A stretch of 32,841 nt of DNA from Meiothermus sp. (GTDB lineage: Bacteria; Deinococcota; Deinococci; Deinococcales; Thermaceae), in assembly GCF_025056915.1 (NCBI RefSeq), contig NZ_JANWVH010000029.1:1-32841 (forward strand), written 5' to 3'. Below the pieces are notes generated by a model. That model was not told the origin of the DNA, searched no databases, and was given only the letters and a program-made list of their open reading frames with translations. Within the stretch, counting starts at the first letter, position 1. Every line of letters starts with the position of its first letter. Below are positions 24,369 through 30,795 of the stretch, piece after piece. A program made the translations under genes and the position numbers.

Positions 24369-24803
24369 CTATTCCTTGACCACAGGGAAGTTGGCCGCCA
24401 CCCAGGCTTTGTAGCCACCCATGATGCTCTTGACGTTGTAGCCCTGGCCCCGCAGGAACACCACCGCCATGGCGCCCCGGTGCCCGATGCCGCAGTAGAC
24501 CAGGATGGGCTTGTCCTTGGGCAGGCTGGTGATTTTGGCGGGCAGGTCGCGGATGGGAATGTTCACCGCGCCCGCAAGGAAGCCTTCCTTGTATTCGTTA
24601 GGCTCACGCACATCCAGCAGGAAGGGCTTGATGGCATCAATCTGGGCCTTGGCCGCCGGGGGTTGTACCCCGTAGAAGTCGGTGGGCAGTGCGGTAAGGA
24701 AGTTGCCGACCTCGCGGATGGTCAGGGCCGAGAAGTTGGTGGAAGAAGCCAGCACCGGAACCAGGGCCAGAAGCACGACCAGCATGAGCTTGTGGGTTTT
24801 CAT
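24369..24803 (-). CDS. Exported single-domain rhodanese (sulfurtransferase)
   Basis: The protein has a signal peptide (1-20, hydrophobic LMLVVLLALVPVLA) and then one rhodanese domain: PFLLDVREPNEYKEGFLAGAVNIP (60-83), the active loop VYCGIGHRGA with Cys104 as sulfur carrier, and GYNVKSIMGGYKAWVAANFP. The 144 residues are complete for a single-domain form. Outside the cytoplasm and next to the psr operon, it could deliver or hold polysulfide sulfur for PsrA, as the unrelated-by-context Sud protein of Wolinella does; that role is inferred. AGGAGG lies 8 nt before the ATG. Its promoter matches the psr promoter in layout. Confidence 0.9.
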   Translation of the reverse strand: MKTHKLMLVVLLALVPVLASSTNFSALTIREVGNFLTALPTDFYGVQPPAAKAQIDAIKPFLLDVREPNEYKEGFLAGAVNIPIRDLPAKITSLPKDKPILVYCGIGHRGAMAVVFLRGQGYNVKSIMGGYKAWVAANFPVVKE

Positions 24804-24821
24804 CTCTAACCTCCTGGCCTC

Positions 24822-24888
24822 AGGCTAAAAGAAGGGGCTGCTGCCGGGGTCAGGGAAGGTCTGACAGCTTCGTCAGAAAAATTCCTAC
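24822..24888 (-). promoter_or_regulatory. Rhodanese gene promoter with GTAGGA/TCTGAC operator half-sites
   Basis: On the minus strand are GTAGGA (24888-24883), 5 nt, then the perfect inverted repeat TCTGACGAAGCTGTCAGA (24877-24860), 6 nt, CTGACC, 20 nt, TAGCCT (24827-24822), 18 nt, ATG. The first half-site overlaps the end of the response-regulator gene. The match to the torD promoter in all spacings makes a shared regulator likely. Confidence 0.65.
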
Positions 24889-25499
24889 ACCAAGCCATGC
24901 TCCCGCGCCCACTGCACCAGCTCGGGCTGGGAGGCCAGGCCCAGTTTGTCCAGGGCGCGGGCTTTGTAGGTAGCGACGGTCTTGACCGAGATGCCCAGCT
25001 TTTCGGCGGCCTGGCTCAGGTTGTAGCCCTGGGCCAGCAGACCGACCACGGCACGCTCCCGCTCCGAAAGGGCCTCGAGGCTGGGCAGGCTGATGTGTTC
25101 GGCCAGACGGGGGGCCAGCAGGGGATGCAAGAAGCGCTCCCCCCGGGCGATGGCCGTTACAGCATCCAGCAAGTCCCGATCTACGGCCCGCTTGGGCAGG
25201 TAGCCACTGGCCCCCCGCGCAAAAGCTTCGGCGATGTACTCGGGCTCCTCGTGCATGGAAAGCACCAGCACCTTACCGTAGGTTTTCAGGATGGGCAGGG
25301 CCTCGAGGCCGGGCATCCCCCCCAGGTTGAGGTCGAGAATGAAAAGCCCCGGCCAATCTTGAAGGGCGGTGCTCTTGCACCAGGCCAGGGCTTCCTCGGC
25401 CCGCCCAAACTCGGCAACTACGGTGTGTTCAACGGACTCCAGCAAGAGCCGCAGCCCGGTGCGGATGAGGGCATGGTCTTCAACTAGAACAATCTTCAT
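24885..25499 (-). CDS. NarL/FixJ-type response regulator
   Basis: Residues 1-120 form a receiver domain with the acidic pocket VEDHA (6-10), phospho-acceptor Asp56 in LFILDLNL, the conserved switch Ser in VLSMHEE and Lys in GYLPKRA. Residues about 138-200 are a LuxR-type helix-turn-helix (LSERERAVVGLLAQGYNLSQ, then AAEKLGISVKTVATYKARAL). The 204 residues are typical. Its start overlaps the sensor-kinase stop by 4 nt (ATGA), so they form one operon. Lying between the kinase and the sulfur genes, it is the best candidate to activate the psr and rhodanese promoters. Confidence 0.93.
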   Translation of the reverse strand: MKIVLVEDHALIRTGLRLLLESVEHTVVAEFGRAEEALAWCKSTALQDWPGLFILDLNLGGMPGLEALPILKTYGKVLVLSMHEEPEYIAEAFARGASGYLPKRAVDRDLLDAVTAIARGERFLHPLLAPRLAEHISLPSLEALSERERAVVGLLAQGYNLSQAAEKLGISVKTVATYKARALDKLGLASQPELVQWAREHGLV

Positions 25500-26548
25500 A
25501 ACGGCAGCACAAAACCGATGCGGGTGCCCTGGCCGGGGCTGCTCTCCACGCTCAGGCTGCCCCCCAGCAGTTCCACCCGCTCGCGCATGCCCACCAGGCC
25601 CACCGAGGTCGGGGTGCGGGCGGGGTCGAACCCCTGCCCATCGTCGGTGATGAGCCCCCGCACCCGTTTGTCCCAGGCCGAAAGGCCCACGTACACCCGG
25701 CGGGCCCTAGCATGGCGGGCGGTGTTGGTCAGGGCCTCCTGGATAACCCGGAAGATGGCAATCTGCTGGCTTTCCCGCAGTTGGGGGCACTCGATCTCGC
25801 TCTCGACCTTCAGGCCGGTGCGCTCCTGGTACTCATGCAGGTAGCGCTCGAGGGCCCTGGCCAGCCCCAGGTCGTCGAGCACGGCGGGGCGCAGCTCGCG
25901 GGAGAGGCGGCGTACCTCCTCCAGGGCCTGAACCACGGCCTTGCGGGCCTCGCCCAAATACTCAGGCCGCTTTTCGGTAATCTGCAAGGCCAGGAGCGCT
26001 GCGGTAAGCTGGCTGCCCACTTCGTCGTGCAGCTCGCGCCCCACCCGGCGGCGCTCTTCCTCCTGGGCAAAAAGGAGCTGATGAATCAGGGTGTTGCGCT
26101 GGGCCTCGCGCCCCCGCAAATGTGCGGCCTCCTGGGAGCGGGACAGCCCCAGTGCGACCACGGCAGCCCCCAGGCTCAAAAAAGCCTCTTCATGCGGCAG
26201 GGGATGGTCTTGCAGGTGAAGCACATACACCCCGTACACCTGGGCCCCGCTCCACAGCGGCAGGGCCACCACCCGTTCTTGCCAGGCGGGCTGGCGGGTC
26301 TGGGCGGCGGTCTGGGCCAGCCCCCTCGAGACCTGGCCCAGGGGGCAGTCCAACTTGCAGTTTTGCAGGTGCTCGAGTTCTGCCTGGCCCTGCCGCACGC
26401 GGTAGATCTCGCCACAACGGGCCTCCAGATGTCTACGCAAAACCTCGAGGCCTGCCCGGAGCAGACCGTCTTCATGCGTACCCTGGGCCGCCGTCTGGGC
26501 CAGCTCGCTCAGGGCCGTACACCAGGGTTCGTTGGCAGGTGCCAGCAT
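25496..26548 (-). CDS. Soluble HisKA_3-type sensor histidine kinase with GAF-like input domain
   Basis: No membrane segments are seen, so the signal is sensed in the cytoplasm. Residues about 10-135 look like a GAF domain and contain a Cys64-x3-Cys68 pair (CKLDC) plus Cys10 and Cys45, a possible redox or metal site. A coiled region leads to the phospho-acceptor His174 in RELHDEVGSQL, then the HATPase domain with QEALTNTARHARA (N box), DDGQGFDP and VGLVGMRERVELLGG. The 350 residues are complete. NreB/NarX-like kinases are the closest type. TAAGCT lies 7 nt before the ATG, with a palindrome CAAACGTTTG upstream. Confidence 0.92.
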   Translation of the reverse strand: MLAPANEPWCTALSELAQTAAQGTHEDGLLRAGLEVLRRHLEARCGEIYRVRQGQAELEHLQNCKLDCPLGQVSRGLAQTAAQTRQPAWQERVVALPLWSGAQVYGVYVLHLQDHPLPHEEAFLSLGAAVVALGLSRSQEAAHLRGREAQRNTLIHQLLFAQEEERRRVGRELHDEVGSQLTAALLALQITEKRPEYLGEARKAVVQALEEVRRLSRELRPAVLDDLGLARALERYLHEYQERTGLKVESEIECPQLRESQQIAIFRVIQEALTNTARHARARRVYVGLSAWDKRVRGLITDDGQGFDPARTPTSVGLVGMRERVELLGGSLSVESSPGQGTRIGFVLPL

Positions 26549-26555
26549 GGACTCA

Positions 26556-26583
26556 AGCTTAGCCTGTGCCCTTCAAACGTTTG
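26556..26583 (-). promoter_or_regulatory. Kinase-regulator operon promoter: TAAGCT box and CAAACGTTTG palindrome
   Basis: TAAGCT (26561-26556) is 7 nt before the kinase ATG. The perfect 10-bp palindrome CAAACGTTTG (26574-26583) is 12 bp further upstream, over the place of a -35 box, where a regulator could block or help polymerase. The binder is unknown. Confidence 0.4.
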
Positions 26584-26591
26584 TCCCTCCC

Positions 26592-27059
26592 TCAGAGCGG
26601 CAGCTCGGTGGTGCTCTTGGACTGCCGCAGCACCGCACTGGAAATGACCGCACTCAGGCCGGGAATGGCCGTGAGGTGGTCGAGCAAAAACTTCTGAAAG
26701 TCGTGCAGGTCGGCCACCATAATCTTGAGCAGAAAATCGTCCTCTCCCATCACCACATGGCACTCGGTGACCTCGGGGTATTTGAGCACCTCCTGCTCGA
26801 AGCGCTCCACATCGGCCCGGCTCTTGTGGTCGAGCTTGACCCGCACAAACACGCACAGGCTGCGCCCCACCTTTTCCGCGTCCAGCAAGGCCACATAGCC
26901 CCGAATTACCCCCAGCGCCTCCAGCCGCCGCACCCGGCGCAGGCAGGTCGAAGGGGAGAGGTTGACCAGCTCGGCCAGCTCGTTGTTGGGGATGTTGCCG
27001 CGGCTTTGCAGGATGTTCAGAATTTTGCGGTCTTTCTTGTCCAGTTCAACGGATGCCAT
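26592..27059 (-). CDS. Lrp/AsnC-family transcriptional regulator
   Basis: Residues 5-65 form the Lrp helix-turn-helix (LDKKDRKILNILQSRGNI, then NNELAELVNLSPSTCLRRVRRLEALGVIRGY). Residues about 70-148 are the ligand-binding RAM domain (VFVRVKLDHKSRADVERFEQ, VTECHVVMGEDDFLLKIMVADLHDFQKFL). The 155 residues are full length. Family members sense amino acids as octamers. It is divergent from the PLP-dependent lyase gene, so it probably controls that gene and itself, through the TTGC repeats between them. No Shine-Dalgarno site is seen. Confidence 0.92.
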   Translation of the reverse strand: MASVELDKKDRKILNILQSRGNIPNNELAELVNLSPSTCLRRVRRLEALGVIRGYVALLDAEKVGRSLCVFVRVKLDHKSRADVERFEQEVLKYPEVTECHVVMGEDDFLLKIMVADLHDFQKFLLDHLTAIPGLSAVISSAVLRQSKSTTELPL

Positions 27060-27063
27060 AAGA

Positions 27064-27131
27064 TTGCATTATTTTATCTTTTTTTGAAATCAGGTTGCTT
27101 TATTAGGGGTTGGAATCGGCGTTATTGCACC
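27064..27131. promoter_or_regulatory. AT-rich divergent control region with TTGC repeats at 30-31 bp steps
   Basis: TTGCATTATT (27064), TTGCTTTATT (27095) and a partial TTGCAC (27125) recur every 30-31 bp, three helical turns, so the sites face the same side of DNA. This is the most AT-rich stretch in the window and lies between the Lrp gene and its divergent neighbour. It fits wrapping by an Lrp-type octamer, though that is inferred. Confidence 0.45.
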
Positions 27132-27186
27132 CACCTGCCGGGGTTGGGGTGCTATCTTGAAACCAACCCACTTCCTGAGGTTGCCT

Positions 27187-28368
27187 ATGAAAATCCGAAC
27201 CCGCGCCGTCCACGCCGGACACCATCCCGACCCCGTCACCGGCGCCCATGTGGTGCCCATCTACAGCACCTCTACCTTTGCTTACGGCTCGTTTGCTCGA
27301 GGGGAGCGGCTTTTTGCCGGGGAGGAGTCCGGCTACATCTATGGGCGCATCGGCAACCCCACTGTGCGGGCCTTCGAGGAAAAGCTGGCCAGCCTCGAGG
27401 GGGCCGAGGACGCGGTGGCCTTTGCCAGCGGGATGGCCGCCATCAGCGCCCTCTGCACCACGCTGCTGGCCCCCGGCGACGAAGTGGTGTACCTGGCTCC
27501 GCTCTACGGCGGAACCGAAGGCTATTTTCTGGAGACCCTGAGCAAGTTTGGGGTGCGCGTGACCGATGCGGGCAGTGTGGAAAACCTGCCCAAGGTGATT
27601 TCACCTTTCACCAAACTGGTCTACCTCGAGACCCCCACCAACCCCACCCTGCGCATCTACGACCTCTCGGCAGTGGCCCAGGTGGCCCGCTCCAGAGGCG
27701 TCCTGACCGTGGTGGACAATACCTTCGCCACGCCCTACCTGACCCGGCCCCTGGAGCACGGCGTGGATGTGGTGCTGCACTCGGCCACCAAGTACCTGGG
27801 GGGGCACGGCGACTGCCTGGCCGGGGTGCTGGCCGGCCCCAAGGAACTTATGGAGGCGGTGCGGGCCGAGGGGCTGCGGCATATTGGCGGCACCCTGGGG
27901 GCCTTCGAGGGCTACCTGATGCTGCGGGGCCTCAAGACCCTGCCCCTGCGCATGGAGGCCCACTGTGCGGGTGCCGCAAAGGTTGCGGAATTTCTTTCCA
28001 AGCACCCCGCCGTCCGGCGGGTGTACTATCCTGGCCTGCCCTCCCATCCAGGCCATGCAGTGGCCCGGCGGCAGATGCGGGCTTTTGGGGGGTTGGTCTC
28101 CCTTGAACTGGAATCGAAACAGGCCGCGGCCCTCTTCCTGGATAGCCTGAAGCTCTTTACCCAGGCGGTGAGCCTGGGCGATGTGGAATCGCTGGCCACC
28201 CACCCGGCCTCCACCACCCACCAGCTTCTGCCGCCCGAAATCCGGCAGGCGCATGGCGTGACCGACACCCTGGTGCGCCTTTCGGTGGGCATCGAAGACC
28301 CCGACGACCTGCTGGCCGACCTCGAGCAAGCCCTGGCGAAGGTCCTGCAGTCCAGGGTGCCCCGGTAG
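27187..28368 (+). CDS. Cys/Met metabolism PLP-dependent enzyme (methionine gamma-lyase or cystathionine gamma-lyase/synthase type)
   Basis: This gamma-family enzyme cleaves or forms carbon-sulfur bonds of methionine, homocysteine or cystathionine. Seen are YIYGRIGNPTVRAFEEKLAS (50-69), FASGMAAISAL (79-89, phosphate loop), LYGGTEGYF (106-114), VVDNTFATPYLTRPLEHGVD (175-194) and the PLP Lys202 in SATKYLGGHGD. The length of 393 is normal. The residue after the active-site YG pair is Gly, not the Cys found in the well-studied Pseudomonas methionine gamma-lyase, so that activity is not assured. TGAGG precedes the ATG by 6 nt. It is divergent from an Lrp regulator; a role in supplying or clearing thiols is likely. 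Confidence 0.87.
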   Translation: MKIRTRAVHAGHHPDPVTGAHVVPIYSTSTFAYGSFARGERLFAGEESGYIYGRIGNPTVRAFEEKLASLEGAEDAVAFASGMAAISALCTTLLAPGDEVVYLAPLYGGTEGYFLETLSKFGVRVTDAGSVENLPKVISPFTKLVYLETPTNPTLRIYDLSAVAQVARSRGVLTVVDNTFATPYLTRPLEHGVDVVLHSATKYLGGHGDCLAGVLAGPKELMEAVRAEGLRHIGGTLGAFEGYLMLRGLKTLPLRMEAHCAGAAKVAEFLSKHPAVRRVYYPGLPSHPGHAVARRQMRAFGGLVSLELESKQAAALFLDSLKLFTQAVSLGDVESLATHPASTTHQLLPPEIRQAHGVTDTLVRLSVGIEDPDDLLADLEQALAKVLQSRVPR

Positions 28369-28472
28369 CCCCTGCCTCGAGGTGGCGCGGCGGCGGTTTG
28401 TAGGTGTGGGTAGCCTTCCGGGACGCCGGCTTCGCAAGGCGTTATGGCCCTTGAAGGTTCGACAGGCTTTCA

Positions 28473-28533
28473 GGGTCAGGGCTGAGGACGCTTGACCCCT
28501 GTGGTCTGGCCCGCAGACCCTGGACTGACCAGG
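28473..28533 (+). other. Three adjacent hairpins downstream of the lyase gene
   Basis: GGGTCA/TGACCC (28473-28498), GGTCTG-GCCCG-CAGACC (28503-28519) and CCTGG-ACTGA-CCAGG (28519-28533) follow one another in a 230-nt gap. None has a T tract. They may end or stabilise the lyase mRNA, or mark a decayed repeat; I see no gene or tRNA here. Confidence 0.4.
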
Positions 28534-28556
28534 CGCTTGAGGCCGTTGGCCCGAAG

Positions 28557-28585
28557 TTGAGGCGGTATACCAAAAAAGGTAGCAT
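28557..28585 (+). promoter_or_regulatory. GntR-gene promoter with GGTATACC palindrome in the spacer
   Basis: TTGAGG (28557-28562), a 17-nt spacer and TAGCAT (28580-28585) make a good promoter, with the start codon 13 nt after the -10 box, so the leader is only about 6 nt. The palindrome GGTATACC (28564-28571) lies between the two boxes. FCD-type GntR regulators such as E. coli NanR bind GGTATA, so autorepression through this site is likely. Confidence 0.6.
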
Positions 28586-28598
28586 ATCCCTCACGCTT

Positions 28599-29240
28599 AT
28601 GCTTGCGCCCCAAACCGAAGAAGCCTACCGTCGCCTGCGCCGAATGATTCTTTCGCTCGAGCTGCGCCCGGGCGAGCCGCTCGTCGAGCGTCGGCTCGAG
28701 GAGCGCCTGGCGGTTTCCCGAACGCCCATCCGGGCGGCCATCCAGCAGCTATTCCGGGAGGGCCTGCTGGAGCGCAAGGGTCGGGTTTACAGCGTAGCGC
28801 CGGTGGATCTGGCCGAACTCGAAGAGGCCTTCGCCTTTCGAAACTGGCTCGAGACCCAGATTGTTCGCACCGCAGCAGGCCGCCGGCCTAAGGCCCGCGA
28901 ACTTCAGGACTTGCTGGCCTCGGTGGAGGCCGACCTCGACCCCGAGGTCGAGCTGGAAAAAGCCACCGACTTTCACCTGGCCCTGGCCAAGCTCACCGGC
29001 AACCGCTTTGTGGTGGCCTCGCTGGCCCAGGTGTTGCAGCGCATCTACCGGGCCCGCTACCTGGAAATCACCCGCCCCCAGGGGGCCGATCAGGCCCACG
29101 CCGACCACCTGACCCTGATTGAGCTGGTGCAACAGGGCCAGGGTGAGGAGGCGGCGGCCTTCATGCAGCAGCACCTCGAGCGCTCCCGCGAAGCTTTGCT
29201 GAAAAGCCTCGAGGGCTCGGCGTTGCTGGCTCGCCCTTGA
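28599..29240 (+). CDS. GntR-family transcriptional regulator (FCD subfamily)
   Basis: Residues about 1-66 are the winged helix-turn-helix (LRRMILSLELRPGEPLVERR, LEERLAVSRTPIRAAIQQLF, REGLLERKGRVYSV). Residues about 72-200 are the FCD ligand domain with RNWLETQIVRTAA, DFHLALAKLTGN and ADHLTLIELVQQGQGEEAAAFMQQHLERS, whose Asp and His residues usually hold a metal next to the carboxylate ligand. The length of 213 is typical. The frame is open upstream of this ATG, but the promoter lies there, so this start is preferred. It directly precedes the carboxylate transporter genes and probably controls them. Confidence 0.9.
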   Translation: MLAPQTEEAYRRLRRMILSLELRPGEPLVERRLEERLAVSRTPIRAAIQQLFREGLLERKGRVYSVAPVDLAELEEAFAFRNWLETQIVRTAAGRRPKARELQDLLASVEADLDPEVELEKATDFHLALAKLTGNRFVVASLAQVLQRIYRARYLEITRPQGADQAHADHLTLIELVQQGQGEEAAAFMQQHLERSREALLKSLEGSALLARP

Positions 29241-29264
29241 CGGCGCTAGAAGACTCGGTACAAT
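29237..29264 (+). promoter_or_regulatory. tctCBA promoter (TTGACG-N16-TACAAT)
   Basis: TTGACG (29237-29242) overlaps the stop codon of the regulator gene and is followed by 16 nt and TACAAT (29259-29264). The start codon of tctC is 36 nt further on with GGAGG. It is one of the few canonical promoters with a normal leader in this window. Confidence 0.65.
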
Positions 29265-29300
29265 CGGGTCATCAAAACCGACGATTAACGGAGGCAAGGC

Positions 29301-30266
29301 ATGAAAAGAGCTTTTTTTGCGGTCTGTCTGGTTGTGCTGGGTGCTGCCTGGGCGCAGTTCACCCCGCGCAACCCCGAGTGCATCGCCCCAGCCGGGGCCG
29401 GCGGTGGCTGGGACTTCACCTGCCGCAGCGTGGCCCAGGTCATGCAAGATTTGAGACTGGTGCCCCAGCCGATCAAGACCACCAACGTAACCGGGGGCGG
29501 CGGTGGGGTGGCCTACGCCAACGTGGTCACCCAGCGCAGCGACGATGCCAACCTGATTGTGGCGGCCAGCCCGGCCACCACCGTGCGCCTGGCCCAGGGC
29601 CAGTACAGCCGTTTCACCGAACGCGACGTGCGCTGGCTGGGTGCCGTGGCCGCCGACTTTGGCCTGGTGGCGGTGAAGGCCGACGCCCCCTGGAAAACCA
29701 TGCAAGAACTGGTCGCGGCCTGGAAGGCCGACCCCTCCAAAATTGCGGTGGGCGGCGGTAGCGCGGTGGGCGGTCAGGATCACATGAAGGTGCTGCTTCT
29801 GGGGCGGGCCGCAGGTATCGAGCCCCGGGCCATCAAGTATGTGCCCTTTGATGGCGGCGGTGAGGCCCTGACCTCGCTTCTGGGTGGCTTTGTCCAGGTT
29901 TTTGCAGGCGACGCCTCGGAGCTGAGGGCCCAGGTGCAGTCTGGCACGGTGCGGGTGCTGGGGGTAATGTCGCCCCGCCGCCTGGGAGGGGTGTATGCCA
30001 GCGTGCCCACCCTTAAGGAGCTGGGTTACAACGTGGAATGGGTGGTCTGGCGTGGCTTTTATGTGCCCAAGAACATGCCCCCCCAGGCCTATGAGTTCTG
30101 GGTGCGGGCCCTGCGCGAAGTTGAGCGCAGCCCGGAGTGGGCCAGGGTGCGGGAGCAAAACGCACTGGGTCAGTTCTTTATGGCGGGGGCCGAGTTCCAG
30201 GTCTTCATTGACCGGCAGGTCAACCAGTTCCGCAACCTCTCCCGCGAGCTCGGCATCATCCGGTAG
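29301..30266 (+). CDS. tctC: Tripartite tricarboxylate transporter substrate-binding protein
   Basis: TctC-type proteins (Bug family) capture carboxylates such as citrate outside the membrane and deliver them to TctAB. The signal peptide ends at about AWA-Q (18/19). Next come IAPAGAGGGWDFTCRSVAQVM (28-48, first ligand-binding loop), a glycine-rich TNVTGGGGGVAYANVV, AVGGGSAVGGQDHM and YVPFDGGGEALTSLLGG (second loop). The 321 residues fit the family. It has two Cys near the ligand loop (C27 and C42), which could form a disulfide. GGAGG lies 9 nt before the ATG. The ligand cannot be read from sequence. Confidence 0.92.
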   Translation: MKRAFFAVCLVVLGAAWAQFTPRNPECIAPAGAGGGWDFTCRSVAQVMQDLRLVPQPIKTTNVTGGGGGVAYANVVTQRSDDANLIVAASPATTVRLAQGQYSRFTERDVRWLGAVAADFGLVAVKADAPWKTMQELVAAWKADPSKIAVGGGSAVGGQDHMKVLLLGRAAGIEPRAIKYVPFDGGGEALTSLLGGFVQVFAGDASELRAQVQSGTVRVLGVMSPRRLGGVYASVPTLKELGYNVEWVVWRGFYVPKNMPPQAYEFWVRALREVERSPEWARVREQNALGQFFMAGAEFQVFIDRQVNQFRNLSRELGIIR

Positions 30267-30286
30267 CGCGTGACCTTGGAGCCGAA

Positions 30287-30332
30287 GGCCGATAGCCAAG
30301 GGTAAGCCCCTGGGGCTACTGGGCCATCGGCC
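30287..30332 (+). other. Hairpin between tctC and tctB
   Basis: GGCCGAT (30287-30293) pairs with ATCGGCC (30326-30332), enclosing an inner TAGCC/GGCTA stem. There is no T tract, so it more likely protects or separates the tctC message than ends transcription. TATAAA 8 nt before the tctB ATG could be an internal promoter. Confidence 0.45.
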
Positions 30333-30354
30333 CCAAGCCTTATAAAGCCTTGGT

Positions 30355-30786
30355 ATGACCGATCGTATCGTGGGTGCGCTGTTTTTCTTGCTGGCGGTGG
30401 GCTATGCCCTCGAGGCCAGCCGGATGCAGGTGGGCTTCCTGTCCGACCCCCTGGGGCCGCGGCCTTTCCCCTACATCATCGCGGTTCTGGTGGGCCTTTC
30501 GGCCTTGTGGCTGCTCTTCAAGCCCGACCCCGAGCCAGATTGGCCCCCACGGCGCTTCTGGCCGGTCTTGGGGCTGGTGCTTCTCAGCCTGGTGGCCTAC
30601 GCTTACCTGATTGTGCCGCTGGGGTTCATCGTCACCACCACCCTCGAGATGACCCTGCTGGCGGTGCTGTTTGGGGCGCGCTGGTGGCAGGGCTTGGGGG
30701 GCGCGCTGGCCTTCACGCTGGGCATTTACCTGTTGTTCACCCAGGGGCTGGGTGTGAGCCTGCCAGCGGGCCGGATTTTTGGGTAG
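30355..30786 (+). CDS. tctB: Tripartite tricarboxylate transporter small membrane subunit
   Basis: TctB is the small integral partner of TctA. The 143 residues form about four membrane helices (roughly 6-22, 41-58, 67-86 and 95-140, the last split by a short charged break). The segment GPRPFPYIIAVLVGLSALWLLF (34-55) with the preceding FLSDPLGPR is typical of TctB. Small size and position between the binding protein and TctA support the call even though the family is poorly conserved. There is no clear Shine-Dalgarno site. Confidence 0.85.
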   Translation: MTDRIVGALFFLLAVGYALEASRMQVGFLSDPLGPRPFPYIIAVLVGLSALWLLFKPDPEPDWPPRRFWPVLGLVLLSLVAYAYLIVPLGFIVTTTLEMTLLAVLFGARWWQGLGGALAFTLGIYLLFTQGLGVSLPAGRIFG

Positions 30787-30795
30787 GGTGAGACT

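Noticed and set aside
28453-28476. tRNA-like GGTTCGAC segment
   Set aside because: The T-loop-like sequence lacks matching stems and no acceptor or anticodon arms can be drawn around it.
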